Source of the DNA: Sphingomonas glaciei
GTDB taxonomy: Bacteria > Pseudomonadota > Alphaproteobacteria > Sphingomonadales > Sphingomonadaceae
DNA length: 64,000 nt
NCBI RefSeq assembly: GCF_023380025.1
Contig: NZ_CP097253.1
Span: forward strand, 1,883,501-1,947,500
Reading direction: 5' to 3'
Within the stretch, counting starts at the first letter, position 1. The number at the start of each line of letters is the position of its first letter. The notes below the pieces were generated by a model that worked only from the letters and a program-made list of their open reading frames with translations, made no database searches and was not told where the DNA came from. The position numbers were made by a program, and so were the translations under genes. Below are positions 56,752 to 64,000 of this stretch, piece by piece.

Positions 56752-58746
56752 TCAGGCCAGGCAGCGAGCGCGCAACAGCGCTGCTTCATCGGGCTCGCGG
56801 CCGCGGAAGGCAGTGAACGACTGCATCGGATCGCGCGCGTCCCCCTGCGCCAGGACCTCGCGCCTGAGGCGGTCGGCAAGCTCGCGGTCGAACAGGTTGC
56901 CTGTCGCGGTAAAGGCCTCGAACACGTCGGCGTCGAGCACCTCCGCCCACAGGTAACTGTAGTAGGCGCTGGCGTAGCCACCGTCGAAGACATGGGTGAA
57001 ATAGGCCAGCCGGTGACGCATCCCGATCGCCTCGGGCATGTGAAGCGCGGCAAGCGTATTGCGTTCGAAGCCGGCGATATCGCTTGGCGGCGGCTGCGTT
57101 TCGTGGAGCTTCAGGTCGACAATTGCCGAGGCGAGGAACTCGATCGTGGCAAATCCCTGCCCAAAGGTTTCCGCGCGTGCGACGGCATCGGCGAGGTCGG
57201 CGGGAATGCCGAACCCGCGCAACGCTTCGGGCGAGGCGACCCAATGCTCCATCAGCTTGCTTGGGAATTCGACGAAGTCGCGGGCGACGGCCGTCCCGGC
57301 GAGGCTGGGATAGGTGACGTCGGATAGCAGGGCGTGGAGCGCGTGCCCGAATTCGTGAAACAGCGTGCGCGCCTCGTCGAGCGACAGCAAGGTATCGTCT
57401 TCGCGCTCGGCCCGGGTGAAGTTGGCGACCGTGTAAACGATCGGCCGCACGGGATGATCGATCTTCTCCTGCACGCGAAGGCTGCCCATCCAGGCCCCGC
57501 CATGCTTTTCGGGCCGCGCGAGATAGTCGGTGAACAGCAGGCCCAGCGGCGTGCCGTCGTCATTGTCGACCGACCAGGCGACGACATCGGGATGGTAGAC
57601 CGACACGTCGGGGCGGCGGGTGAAGCGCAGCCCGTAGAGGCGCTCGGCAGCGGCGAAGACGGCCGCACGGACCTTGCCCAGCGACAGCTTCGAGCGGATC
57701 GCGCCGGCATCATAGGAAAATCGCTCGCGCCGCACGCGGTCGGAGAAATAGCGCCAGTCCCAGGCCGCCAGCCTGAAGCCGCCGCCGTCGCGGTCGATGA
57801 TCTGCTGCAGTGCTTCCGCTTCGCGTTCGGCCTGCAGCAGGCCCGGCTGCCAGACCCGGTCCATCAGCCCCGCGGCGGCGGCGGGAGTCTTGGCCATCGC
57901 ATCTTCCAGTGCGAAGTCGGCATAGGAAGCGTAGCCGAGCAACCGCGCCTTTTCGGCGCGCAGCGCGACGATCTCGGCGATGATCGGGTAGTTGTCGTGG
58001 GGCCCAGACTGGCAGCGCGAGGTGAAGGCACGCCAGACCTGCTCGCGCACGTCTCTGCTGTCGGCGAAAGTCAGCAGCCCCTCGTAAGTGCCGCGGTCGA
58101 GCCCGAACAGCAGCTGGCCGGCCAAGCCCCTCGCCGTGGCAGCAGCGAGAGCGACCGCGCGCAGATCGTCGGGGATGCCTCCCGCATCGGCCTCTGGGAC
58201 GACGATCTCGGTGGCATTGGTCGCGGCAAGGACATTCTGTCCGAAGCAGACCCCAAGCGCGCCGAGCCGTTCGTCGATCTCGGCCAGTCGGCGCTTGGCT
58301 TCCGGGTCGAGCGCCGCGCCGCCGGCGATGAAGCCCTTGTAGCTGTTGTCGACCAGCCGCGCCTGCTCGGGTTCGAGCCGATCGCGCATCTGCCACACCG
58401 CGGCGACGCGGGCAAACAGCGCGGCATTCTGGCTGACCTCGGTGCCCCAAGCGGTCAATCGCGCCGACACTTCGGCCTCGATCGCATGGATGTTCTCGTC
58501 GGCCTGGGCCGAGGCGAGCATCCAGAAAATCCGCCGCACCCGCGCCAGCGCGGCGCCCGAGCGCTCCAGCGCGGCAATCGTATTGTCGAAGTCGGGCGCG
58601 GCAACGTTATCGGTGATCGCGGCAAGCTCGGCCCGGCTTAGCGCAATGCCGAGGTCGATCGCGGGCAGGAACTGGTCGGCGCGAACCGCACCGAAATCAG
58701 GTGATCCCGCCGGCCCGCCCCACTCCTCGAGCAGCGGATTAGTCAA
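56752..58746 (-). CDS. M3 family metallopeptidase (oligopeptidase A/Dcp type)
   Basis: Predicted 664-residue cytoplasmic thimet-type oligopeptidase. The zinc motif FHEFGHALHALLSDV (HExxH) is in the C-terminal third. Only a TTG at 58744-58746 gives a full N-terminus (TNPLLEEWGGP); it overlaps the end of the upstream transglutaminase gene by eight bases, implying coupling. Its place in the cluster suggests it trims or recycles the cluster's peptide, by inference. Confidence 0.92.
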   Translation of the reverse strand: MTNPLLEEWGGPAGSPDFGAVRADQFLPAIDLGIALSRAELAAITDNVAAPDFDNTIAALERSGAALARVRRIFWMLASAQADENIHAIEAEVSARLTAWGTEVSQNAALFARVAAVWQMRDRLEPEQARLVDNSYKGFIAGGAALDPEAKRRLAEIDERLGALGVCFGQNVLAATNATEIVVPEADAGGIPDDLRAVALAAATARGLAGQLLFGLDRGTYEGLLTFADSRDVREQVWRAFTSRCQSGPHDNYPIIAEIVALRAEKARLLGYASYADFALEDAMAKTPAAAAGLMDRVWQPGLLQAEREAEALQQIIDRDGGGFRLAAWDWRYFSDRVRRERFSYDAGAIRSKLSLGKVRAAVFAAAERLYGLRFTRRPDVSVYHPDVVAWSVDNDDGTPLGLLFTDYLARPEKHGGAWMGSLRVQEKIDHPVRPIVYTVANFTRAEREDDTLLSLDEARTLFHEFGHALHALLSDVTYPSLAGTAVARDFVEFPSKLMEHWVASPEALRGFGIPADLADAVARAETFGQGFATIEFLASAIVDLKLHETQPPPSDIAGFERNTLAALHMPEAIGMRHRLAYFTHVFDGGYASAYYSYLWAEVLDADVFEAFTATGNLFDRELADRLRREVLAQGDARDPMQSFTAFRGREPDEAALLRARCLA

Positions 58747-59554
58747 TGCTGTCGACCTGGTCGGTATGGACGTCGAACCCGGTCAGGATCGCCGAGCCGA
58801 AGGCGGTGGTCAGCGCGCAGTCGGTGGCGTCCCGGCCGCGGGCCATCAGGATGCGGCCGATCCGCGGGAAATTGTGCCGGGCATCGACCGTGTGCCATTC
58901 GCCGCCGAGATAGGCCTCGAACCAGGCCGAGAAATCCATCGGCGCGTCTGCCTTGGGAACGCCGATCTCGCCCAGAAAGCCGGTGCAGTAGCGCGCCGGG
59001 ATGTTCATGCAGCGGCAAAGCGCGATTGCGAGGTGGGCATAGTCGCGGCACACGCCCCGCCGCTCCTGATGCGCATCCCAGGCGGTCTTGGTCGACCGAG
59101 CGTGCTGATAGCCGAACTCGATCTGCTTGTGGGTGAAGTCGAGGATCGCCTGGAGCCGGGTCCAGCCCGGTTCGACATGGCCGAACAGCCCCCAGGCGGT
59201 ATCCGACAGGCGGTCGGTCTCGCAGTAGCGGCTGCCCAGCAGATAGACGAGAACCTCGTCCGGAAGGTCCTGCACGGGATGCTGGATCGCGCCGGGGGAG
59301 ACGCGGTCGGGCTCGCCGCTGTCCTCGATCACGAAGCTGTTGGACAGCAAGGTCTCGCCCTCGGGCAGGACGAAGCGGGTGGCGATATTGCCGAACCCGT
59401 CCTTGTAGTCGTGCATCGGGATGGCGGGATCGCTCACCAGCCGGGGCTGGGTCTTGAGATATTGGTGGCGCGATTCATGGACCCCCAGAAGGGCCATCAT
59501 CGGCGTCGGCTGGCGGCAGGTGAAACGGATATCGTAGCCGGCGCGGATCAGCAT
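58739..59554 (-). CDS. Transglutaminase-like protein lacking the usual catalytic His
   Basis: Predicted 271-residue protein with the transglutaminase Cys in RRGVCRDYAHLAI and an Asp in VDARHNFPRIGR, but the HAW motif that carries the catalytic His reads DFSAWFEAYL, with Ser at the His position. It may use another residue or be non-enzymatic. The N-terminal domain (MLIRAGYDIRF) matches cluster-specific members. Start ATG 59552-59554, seven bases after the next transglutaminase stop. Confidence 0.87.
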   Translation of the reverse strand: MLIRAGYDIRFTCRQPTPMMALLGVHESRHQYLKTQPRLVSDPAIPMHDYKDGFGNIATRFVLPEGETLLSNSFVIEDSGEPDRVSPGAIQHPVQDLPDEVLVYLLGSRYCETDRLSDTAWGLFGHVEPGWTRLQAILDFTHKQIEFGYQHARSTKTAWDAHQERRGVCRDYAHLAIALCRCMNIPARYCTGFLGEIGVPKADAPMDFSAWFEAYLGGEWHTVDARHNFPRIGRILMARGRDATDCALTTAFGSAILTGFDVHTDQVDSID

Positions 59555-59561
59555 CGTGGTT

Positions 59562-60482
59562 TTACTTTCTTGAAACAGCGGCGGGGATCGCCGGAATGAC
59601 GGGCTCGACTTGCTCATCGAGCGCGACGTCGACGGTGACTTCCATGCCGAGGTCGCTGGCGGGAAAGCCGCTCCACGTGCCGGATATGGGGATGGCCTGG
59701 GCGGGATCGCGGGCGACGGCGACCCGGATCAAGCCAGAATTCCCGACGATCCCGTTGGTCGGATCGAATTCGACCCAGCCCGATCCGGGCAGGAAAATCC
59801 GCACCCACGCATGTGTACTGCCACCCCCGATGCGACCCGAAGTTCCTTTAGGATTATACAGATAGCCGGAGACGAAGTGGGCGGCGAGTCCCAGCGCACG
59901 GCAGGCTTCGATCATCAGCACCGCAAAATCGCGGCAGGTGCCCTGGCGCTTGTGCAGGGTTTCGATCGGCGACTGGGTGCCCTTCTCGGCGCGCGACAGA
60001 TAGGTGAAGTCGCGGCGGATCGCGTTGGTCATCGCGCTCAGCATGGCCAGCGTGTCGGTCTCGGCGCTCTTCTTGACGAAGCCGCGGGCCCAGTGGTCGA
60101 GAATCCGCTCGGGATCATGGTGCTGCCGCTCCATCGAACGCAGCAGATCGGGAAGTTCGTCGGGCGAGTAGCCGAAGGGATAGCGCCGGGCATAGGGCTC
60201 GATCTCGACCTCGCCGCGAAGCAGCGGGCTGTGCTTGAGGCGGATCCAGCTGTCGATCCGGAGTTCCTTTGCCCGCCGGTCGAAGGTCGCGAGCGCGAGC
60301 GAATTGCCGAACACGTCCTGAGTCCAGCGCAACTCCGCCGGCTTGGGACTGATATCCAGCCGCGCTTCGAGGAGATGCTGGTCATAGCTTTCGCGGGGGC
60401 GGACAAATATACGATGCTCCCCGAACGACACGGGCTGCCGGTAGGTGTAGCGCGTCACATGAGAAATGGTCAGGATCGTCAT
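59562..60482 (-). CDS. Transglutaminase-like protein with intact triad
   Basis: Predicted 306-residue protein with an N-terminal beta domain (LTISHVTRYTYRQPV) and a core with Cys in RQGTCRDFAVLM, His in STHAWVRIF and Asp in FDPTNG. First gene of the minus-strand cluster. Its ATG (60480-60482) shares the bases CATG with the likely start of the divergent amidohydrolase gene, so the promoters must lie inside the opposing genes or one start is wrong. Confidence 0.9.
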   Translation of the reverse strand: MTILTISHVTRYTYRQPVSFGEHRIFVRPRESYDQHLLEARLDISPKPAELRWTQDVFGNSLALATFDRRAKELRIDSWIRLKHSPLLRGEVEIEPYARRYPFGYSPDELPDLLRSMERQHHDPERILDHWARGFVKKSAETDTLAMLSAMTNAIRRDFTYLSRAEKGTQSPIETLHKRQGTCRDFAVLMIEACRALGLAAHFVSGYLYNPKGTSGRIGGGSTHAWVRIFLPGSGWVEFDPTNGIVGNSGLIRVAVARDPAQAIPISGTWSGFPASDLGMEVTVDVALDEQVEPVIPAIPAAVSRK

Positions 60483-61284
60483 GCAAAATCGGCCCACCGC
60501 GGCAGTGTCACCCGTTTCTCCTATCTTGGCCGCCGATGAGCCGCCACCCGTCAATGTGCTGAACCCCGGGGCACCTTCCCCGTTCCTGCTGATCGGCGAT
60601 CATGCCGGCAACCGCATCCCGCGCGAAATGGCCGAGCTCGGCCTCGACGAGGCGGAGCGGACCCGGCACATCGCCTGGGACATCGGGATCGCCGCCCTCG
60701 GCACCGCGCTCTCCGCCCGGCTCGACGCGACCTTCATTCACCAGACCTATTCGCGGCTGGTGATCGATTGCAACCGGCGACCCGGAGCGCCCGACTCAAT
60801 CCCGCCGGTCAGCGACGGCACCGCGATCGCCGCCAATGCATCCCTCGACGAAGCCGGCGCAGCGGCCCGGGCGACGGCCATCCAGGCGCCTTACCAGGCG
60901 GCGATTGGCGCGGACATTCAACGCCGGCTCGACGCGGGCCAGGAGACCATCCTCATCGCGTTGCACAGCTTCACCCCCTCGATGCGCGGCATCGACCGGC
61001 CGTGGAAGGTCGGCATCCTCCACGATGCGGGCGACAACCGTTTCGCGCGCGCCATGCTCGCCTTCTTCGCCAGGGACCCGGAGCTGGTGGCGGGCGACAA
61101 CGAACCCTATGCGATGGACACCATCGACTTCACCATCCCCTTCCACGCCTACCCGCGCCGCCTGCCCTATGCCGAGATTGAGATCCGCCAGGACCTGCTC
61201 GCCGACGCGACCGGCGTTGCGGCCTGGTGCGACCGCGTCGAGCAGGCGCTGAATTTCGCTTACAGGGAGTATGCGAGCCTTTGA
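60481..61284 (+). CDS. N-formylglutamate amidohydrolase-like protein
   Basis: Predicted 267-residue zinc-dependent amidohydrolase of the FGase family. LIGDHAGNRIP, YSRLVIDCNRRPG and ALHSFTPSM are family motifs. An in-frame ATG at 60466 would add five residues. It sits beside the transglutaminase cluster rather than the hut genes, and the window already has an arginase-type hutG, so a role in the cluster's amide chemistry is more likely than histidine degradation. Confidence 0.87.
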   Translation: MQNRPTAAVSPVSPILAADEPPPVNVLNPGAPSPFLLIGDHAGNRIPREMAELGLDEAERTRHIAWDIGIAALGTALSARLDATFIHQTYSRLVIDCNRRPGAPDSIPPVSDGTAIAANASLDEAGAAARATAIQAPYQAAIGADIQRRLDAGQETILIALHSFTPSMRGIDRPWKVGILHDAGDNRFARAMLAFFARDPELVAGDNEPYAMDTIDFTIPFHAYPRRLPYAEIEIRQDLLADATGVAAWCDRVEQALNFAYREYASL

Positions 61285-61447
61285 CCTTGAGGTCAGTCGC
61301 CCTCCCTGAGTTCGCAAGTTCGTTTGGAAGAGTCAGGGGGCTCCGCTGGTACCCGCCGTCGCGCATGACACGGCGGCAATCGACGGCCATCTGCCCTTCA
61401 AAACATTCGAAAGAGGCGGGAGCAGGCCTTGCACGGACGCTGCGGCC

Positions 61448-61486
61448 AAGCGGTTCGTATCCAGCGTTTAAGGGTACGAACCGCTT
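61448..61486. terminator. Hairpin downstream of the RTX-like gene
   Basis: A 12-bp perfect stem, AAGCGGTTCGTA (61448-61459) with TACGAACCGCTT (61475-61486), 15-base loop. It lies 18 bases after the minus-strand stop at 61505. No U-tract on either strand. The rest of the gap 61285-61504 shows no gene. Confidence 0.6.
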
Positions 61487-61504
61487 GCCCGTGTCAGGTC
61501 TCGA

Positions 61505-64000
61505 TCAGATGAGCGAGCCATAATCGAGATTATAGCCGACAAGCACGCCCGTCTGTCCGAAGCCGACGATGTCGATCGCCCCATCATTGTCGATGTCTGC
61601 CAGCTCGCGATGGTAGATGTTGTCGCTGGTCCAGCCCTGGTTGGCGCCGAAATTTGCGACATCGAGGCTGGCCTGCGTGAAGCTGCCATTGTCGAGGCCG
61701 TAGGCGACATAGGTGCCGGCGAGCCCGAACCCGACGATATCCGCATTGCCGTCGCCGTTCACGTCGGCAACCTGGCGTGCAAAGCTGTCCTGGGTCGACC
61801 AGCCCTGGCCCTTCCCGAAATTGTTCAAGGCCAATGTCGTGGCGCTGAAGGTGCCGTCGCCCTTTGACAGCGCCACCAGCGTTCCCGCGGTGCCAAAACC
61901 GATGATGTCGTCGAACCCGTCGGCGTTGACGTCCGCCACCGTGCGGTGAAACTGGTTGTCGCTGGTCCAGCCCTGCTGGTTGCCGAAGTCGCCTAGGGTC
62001 AGCCTGGCAGCGCTGAAGGTGCCGTCGCCGTTGCCGAGCGAAACAAAGGTGCCGGCGACACCGAAGCCGATGATGTCGGCCCTGCCGTCGCCATTGACGT
62101 CACCGGTGACCCGGGCAAAGCCATCCTGCGTCGACCAGCCCTGGTTGGCGCCGAAGTTGGCGATCCCGGTGATCGGATCGCTAAAGCTGCCGTCGGCGCG
62201 CCCGAACGACACCAAAGTCCCGGCGGTGCCGAAGCCGACGATGTCGGCCCGGCCGTCGCCATTGACGTCGGCAAGCTCGCGGTGGAACTGATTGTCGCTC
62301 GACCAGCCCTGCGCCTGTCCGAAGTTTGCCAGCACCTGCCCCGCGCCCGAGAAGCTGCCGTTGGCCGAGCCGAACGAGACCAGCACGCCCGACTGACCGA
62401 AGCCGACGATGTCGGTGTAGCCGTCGCCGTTCACATCGGCGATGTGCCGCGGATAGCTGTTCTGGCTCGACCAGCCGCCGGCACCGACCGCGAAGTTGCT
62501 GACCAGGACCCCGCTCGGACCCGCGAACTGGAACGAGTAGAGTCCATCGCTGAACTGGATCCGCTCGATGCTGGTCAGCGTGTCGATGCCTTCCGCGCCG
62601 GCCTTGACGGTGACCGTGCCATTGGCGTTCAACACCACCGACGCCTGCGCCCGGCTGATCTGGTAGACCGCGGTGTCGATGCCGCCGCCGCCGTGGATGG
62701 TATCGTCGCCCGCGCCGCCTTCGAGGATGTCGTTGCCGCCGACCCAATCGGGGTCGATGAGAAACCCCGGCGCGGCATTGTCGTCGAGGTTGAAGGTGCC
62801 GTCGCCGGCCAGGATGTCGTTGCCGCCGCCGCCACGCAACGTGTCGTCGCCCTGCGCGCCGGCGAGGATGTTGGCATTGCCATCACCGGTCAGGCGATCG
62901 GCGCCGAACGATCCACCGAGATTTTCGATGTTGGTGAGCGTCCAGTTGCCGATTCCAGTCGCCTGCGCGGTACCCTGGAGCGCGAGCGAGACGGTTATTC
63001 CGGCGGACGTATAGGCGGGCTGGAAGGCGAGATCGTAGACTTCGATCGTATCGTTCCCGCTGCCGCCATCGGCGATCTTGTCGCCAAGGCCGACGGTGAA
63101 ATAGTCGTTCCCGCCATTGCCTGACAGCGTATCGGTTCCGCTAAAGGTCCAGAACCAGTTGTCGGCCTCGTTCCCGATCAGCGTGTCGTTGCCGTAGTTG
63201 GAGGTGATGTGTTCGATACCGATAAAGGTGTCGATGCCCATCGACCCGGTGTTCTGCGCGGTGGTCAGGCGAAGATCGACCGTGACCCCGGGGCCGAAGG
63301 AAGTGAACAGGCTGACCCGGTCGTTGCCCTCACCGCCATCGTAGAGGTCGTTGCCGAACGGGCCGTTGTCGCCCGAGGCTTCGGACAGGAAGTCGTTGCC
63401 GGCCCCGCCGTAGAGTTTGTCGTTGCCGAGTCCGCCACGCAGCGTATCGTCCCCGTCCTCGCCCCGCAGTTCGTCATCGCCAGCGCCCCCTTCGATGACG
63501 TCGTCGCCGGCCCCGCCGAGGATCACGTCATTCCCATCGAGCCCGCGCAATGTGTTTGCGTTGACGTCGCCGGTGATGCTGTCGTTGAGGTTGGAGCCGG
63601 TGACGTTCTCGATCTTGAAAAGTTGATCGGTCGAGATGCGATCGTCGTCGGCGTAGATATCGTTTCGGGTCTGTGAGGTGGCGCCGGGGGGAAAGGAGAA
63701 ATATACCTGCGGGCTGGCGCCGGAGGCGGCCTGGACCGAGGATTCGGTCGCGAGGTTCACGGTCATCGCGCCGCGGGCGGAAGAATAATCTACGGTGTCG
63801 ATCCCACCCCGGCCGTCGACGATGTCGTCGCCTGCACCCGGTGTGATGACATTGTCGAGATCGTTGCCATACAAAGCGTCGCCAAGCCCGGTGCCGACGA
63901 TATTCTCGAACCCGGTAACGATGTCCCGGGCGAGACGCGGCGTATCGGAGTTGATCGTCCCGGACGCCGCCCGGACTTCGATCATCCCGGGCGTCTCGAT
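61505..64000 (-). CDS. RTX-like calcium-binding protein with FG-GAP/VCBS repeats (partial)
   Basis: The frame is open to the window edge, so the N-terminus is missing; about 830 residues are seen. The upstream part has hemolysin-type calcium nonapeptides such as GGAGDDVIEGGAGDDEL and GGLGNDKLYGGAGND in several blocks. The C-terminal 320 residues hold six repeats of about 50 residues built on DVNGDGxADIVGFG (variants DVNADG and DIDNDG), each followed by a W-T/S-S/T-D/Q-N/D segment. Such proteins are secreted by type I systems and often bind surfaces or sugars. No transporter is in view. Confidence 0.88.
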   Translation of the reverse strand: METPGMIEVRAASGTINSDTPRLARDIVTGFENIVGTGLGDALYGNDLDNVITPGAGDDIVDGRGGIDTVDYSSARGAMTVNLATESSVQAASGASPQVYFSFPPGATSQTRNDIYADDDRISTDQLFKIENVTGSNLNDSITGDVNANTLRGLDGNDVILGGAGDDVIEGGAGDDELRGEDGDDTLRGGLGNDKLYGGAGNDFLSEASGDNGPFGNDLYDGGEGNDRVSLFTSFGPGVTVDLRLTTAQNTGSMGIDTFIGIEHITSNYGNDTLIGNEADNWFWTFSGTDTLSGNGGNDYFTVGLGDKIADGGSGNDTIEVYDLAFQPAYTSAGITVSLALQGTAQATGIGNWTLTNIENLGGSFGADRLTGDGNANILAGAQGDDTLRGGGGNDILAGDGTFNLDDNAAPGFLIDPDWVGGNDILEGGAGDDTIHGGGGIDTAVYQISRAQASVVLNANGTVTVKAGAEGIDTLTSIERIQFSDGLYSFQFAGPSGVLVSNFAVGAGGWSSQNSYPRHIADVNGDGYTDIVGFGQSGVLVSFGSANGSFSGAGQVLANFGQAQGWSSDNQFHRELADVNGDGRADIVGFGTAGTLVSFGRADGSFSDPITGIANFGANQGWSTQDGFARVTGDVNGDGRADIIGFGVAGTFVSLGNGDGTFSAARLTLGDFGNQQGWTSDNQFHRTVADVNADGFDDIIGFGTAGTLVALSKGDGTFSATTLALNNFGKGQGWSTQDSFARQVADVNGDGNADIVGFGLAGTYVAYGLDNGSFTQASLDVANFGANQGWTSDNIYHRELADIDNDGAIDIVGFGQTGVLVGYNLDYGSLI

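Noticed and set aside
61540-62520. CRISPR-like periodic repeats
   Set aside because: The periodicity of about 150 bases comes from protein-level FG-GAP repeats in a coding frame, with diverged DNA and no spacers.

Overview
The window looks like a chromosomal segment of a high-GC alphaproteobacterium, most likely a sphingomonad. Pointers are an imuA gene with an alphaproteobacterial-type SOS box, an alphaproteobacterial SspB, a TorF-type porin next to kdp, an EcfG-type (GGAAC-N16-CGTT) promoter, and short intergenic palindromes of the kind common in sphingomonad genomes. No rRNA, tRNA, CRISPR array, insertion sequence or prophage was recognised. Organism assignment is inference from gene content only.

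Layout. 1-15.6 kb is mostly housekeeping: imuA, fumC, sspB, a HIT protein, an amino-acid permease, a PfkB-type kinase, a lipoprotein, queG, an ABC-2 exporter pair, a stand-alone diguanylate cyclase, purEK, a large periplasmic M16 peptidase and tspO. 15.7-22.1 kb holds lepA, then one long gene of clearly lower GC (17.7-21.0 kb) encoding a metallophosphoesterase fused to a degenerate STAND-type ATPase, a winged helix and a helical-repeat tail, then a two-gene HTH-protein operon. 22.3-25.7 kb is a likely general-stress operon: two tandem Tat-exported ferritin-like proteins and an outer-membrane barrel behind an EcfG-type promoter. 25.7-34.8 kb is gpmA, an M14 carboxypeptidase and a split histidine-degradation locus (hutH, then hutU-hutI with a divergent hutG-like gene), interrupted by an M50-like peptidase and a secreted protein. 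34.8-38.3 kb has a hybrid histidine kinase with an ethylene-receptor-like membrane domain and an ATP-dependent DNA ligase/exonuclease III operon. 38.4-47.1 kb is torF-kdpFABCDE, the high-affinity K+ uptake system.

47.2-53.5 kb is the most unusual resident locus: a TIR-FHA protein, an in-frame SLOG/transmembrane protein that begins right after the TIR-FHA stop codon without a normal start codon, a two-pore-helix K+ channel, a membrane Ser/Thr kinase and a PP2C phosphatase. No type VI secretion genes accompany them. The set suggests a phospho-regulated TIR-to-SLOG nucleotide signalling system with membrane effectors, by analogy with Thoeris and SLOG/SLATT systems. This function is inferred, not shown.

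53.5-61.3 kb is a compact cluster of three transglutaminase-fold proteins, an alpha-E protein, a circularly permuted ATP-grasp enzyme, an M3 peptidase and an N-formylglutamate amidohydrolase-like protein. Such clusters are predicted to make or modify peptides, but their product is unknown. The window ends in a partial secreted protein with RTX-like calcium repeats and six FG-GAP/VCBS-type repeats.
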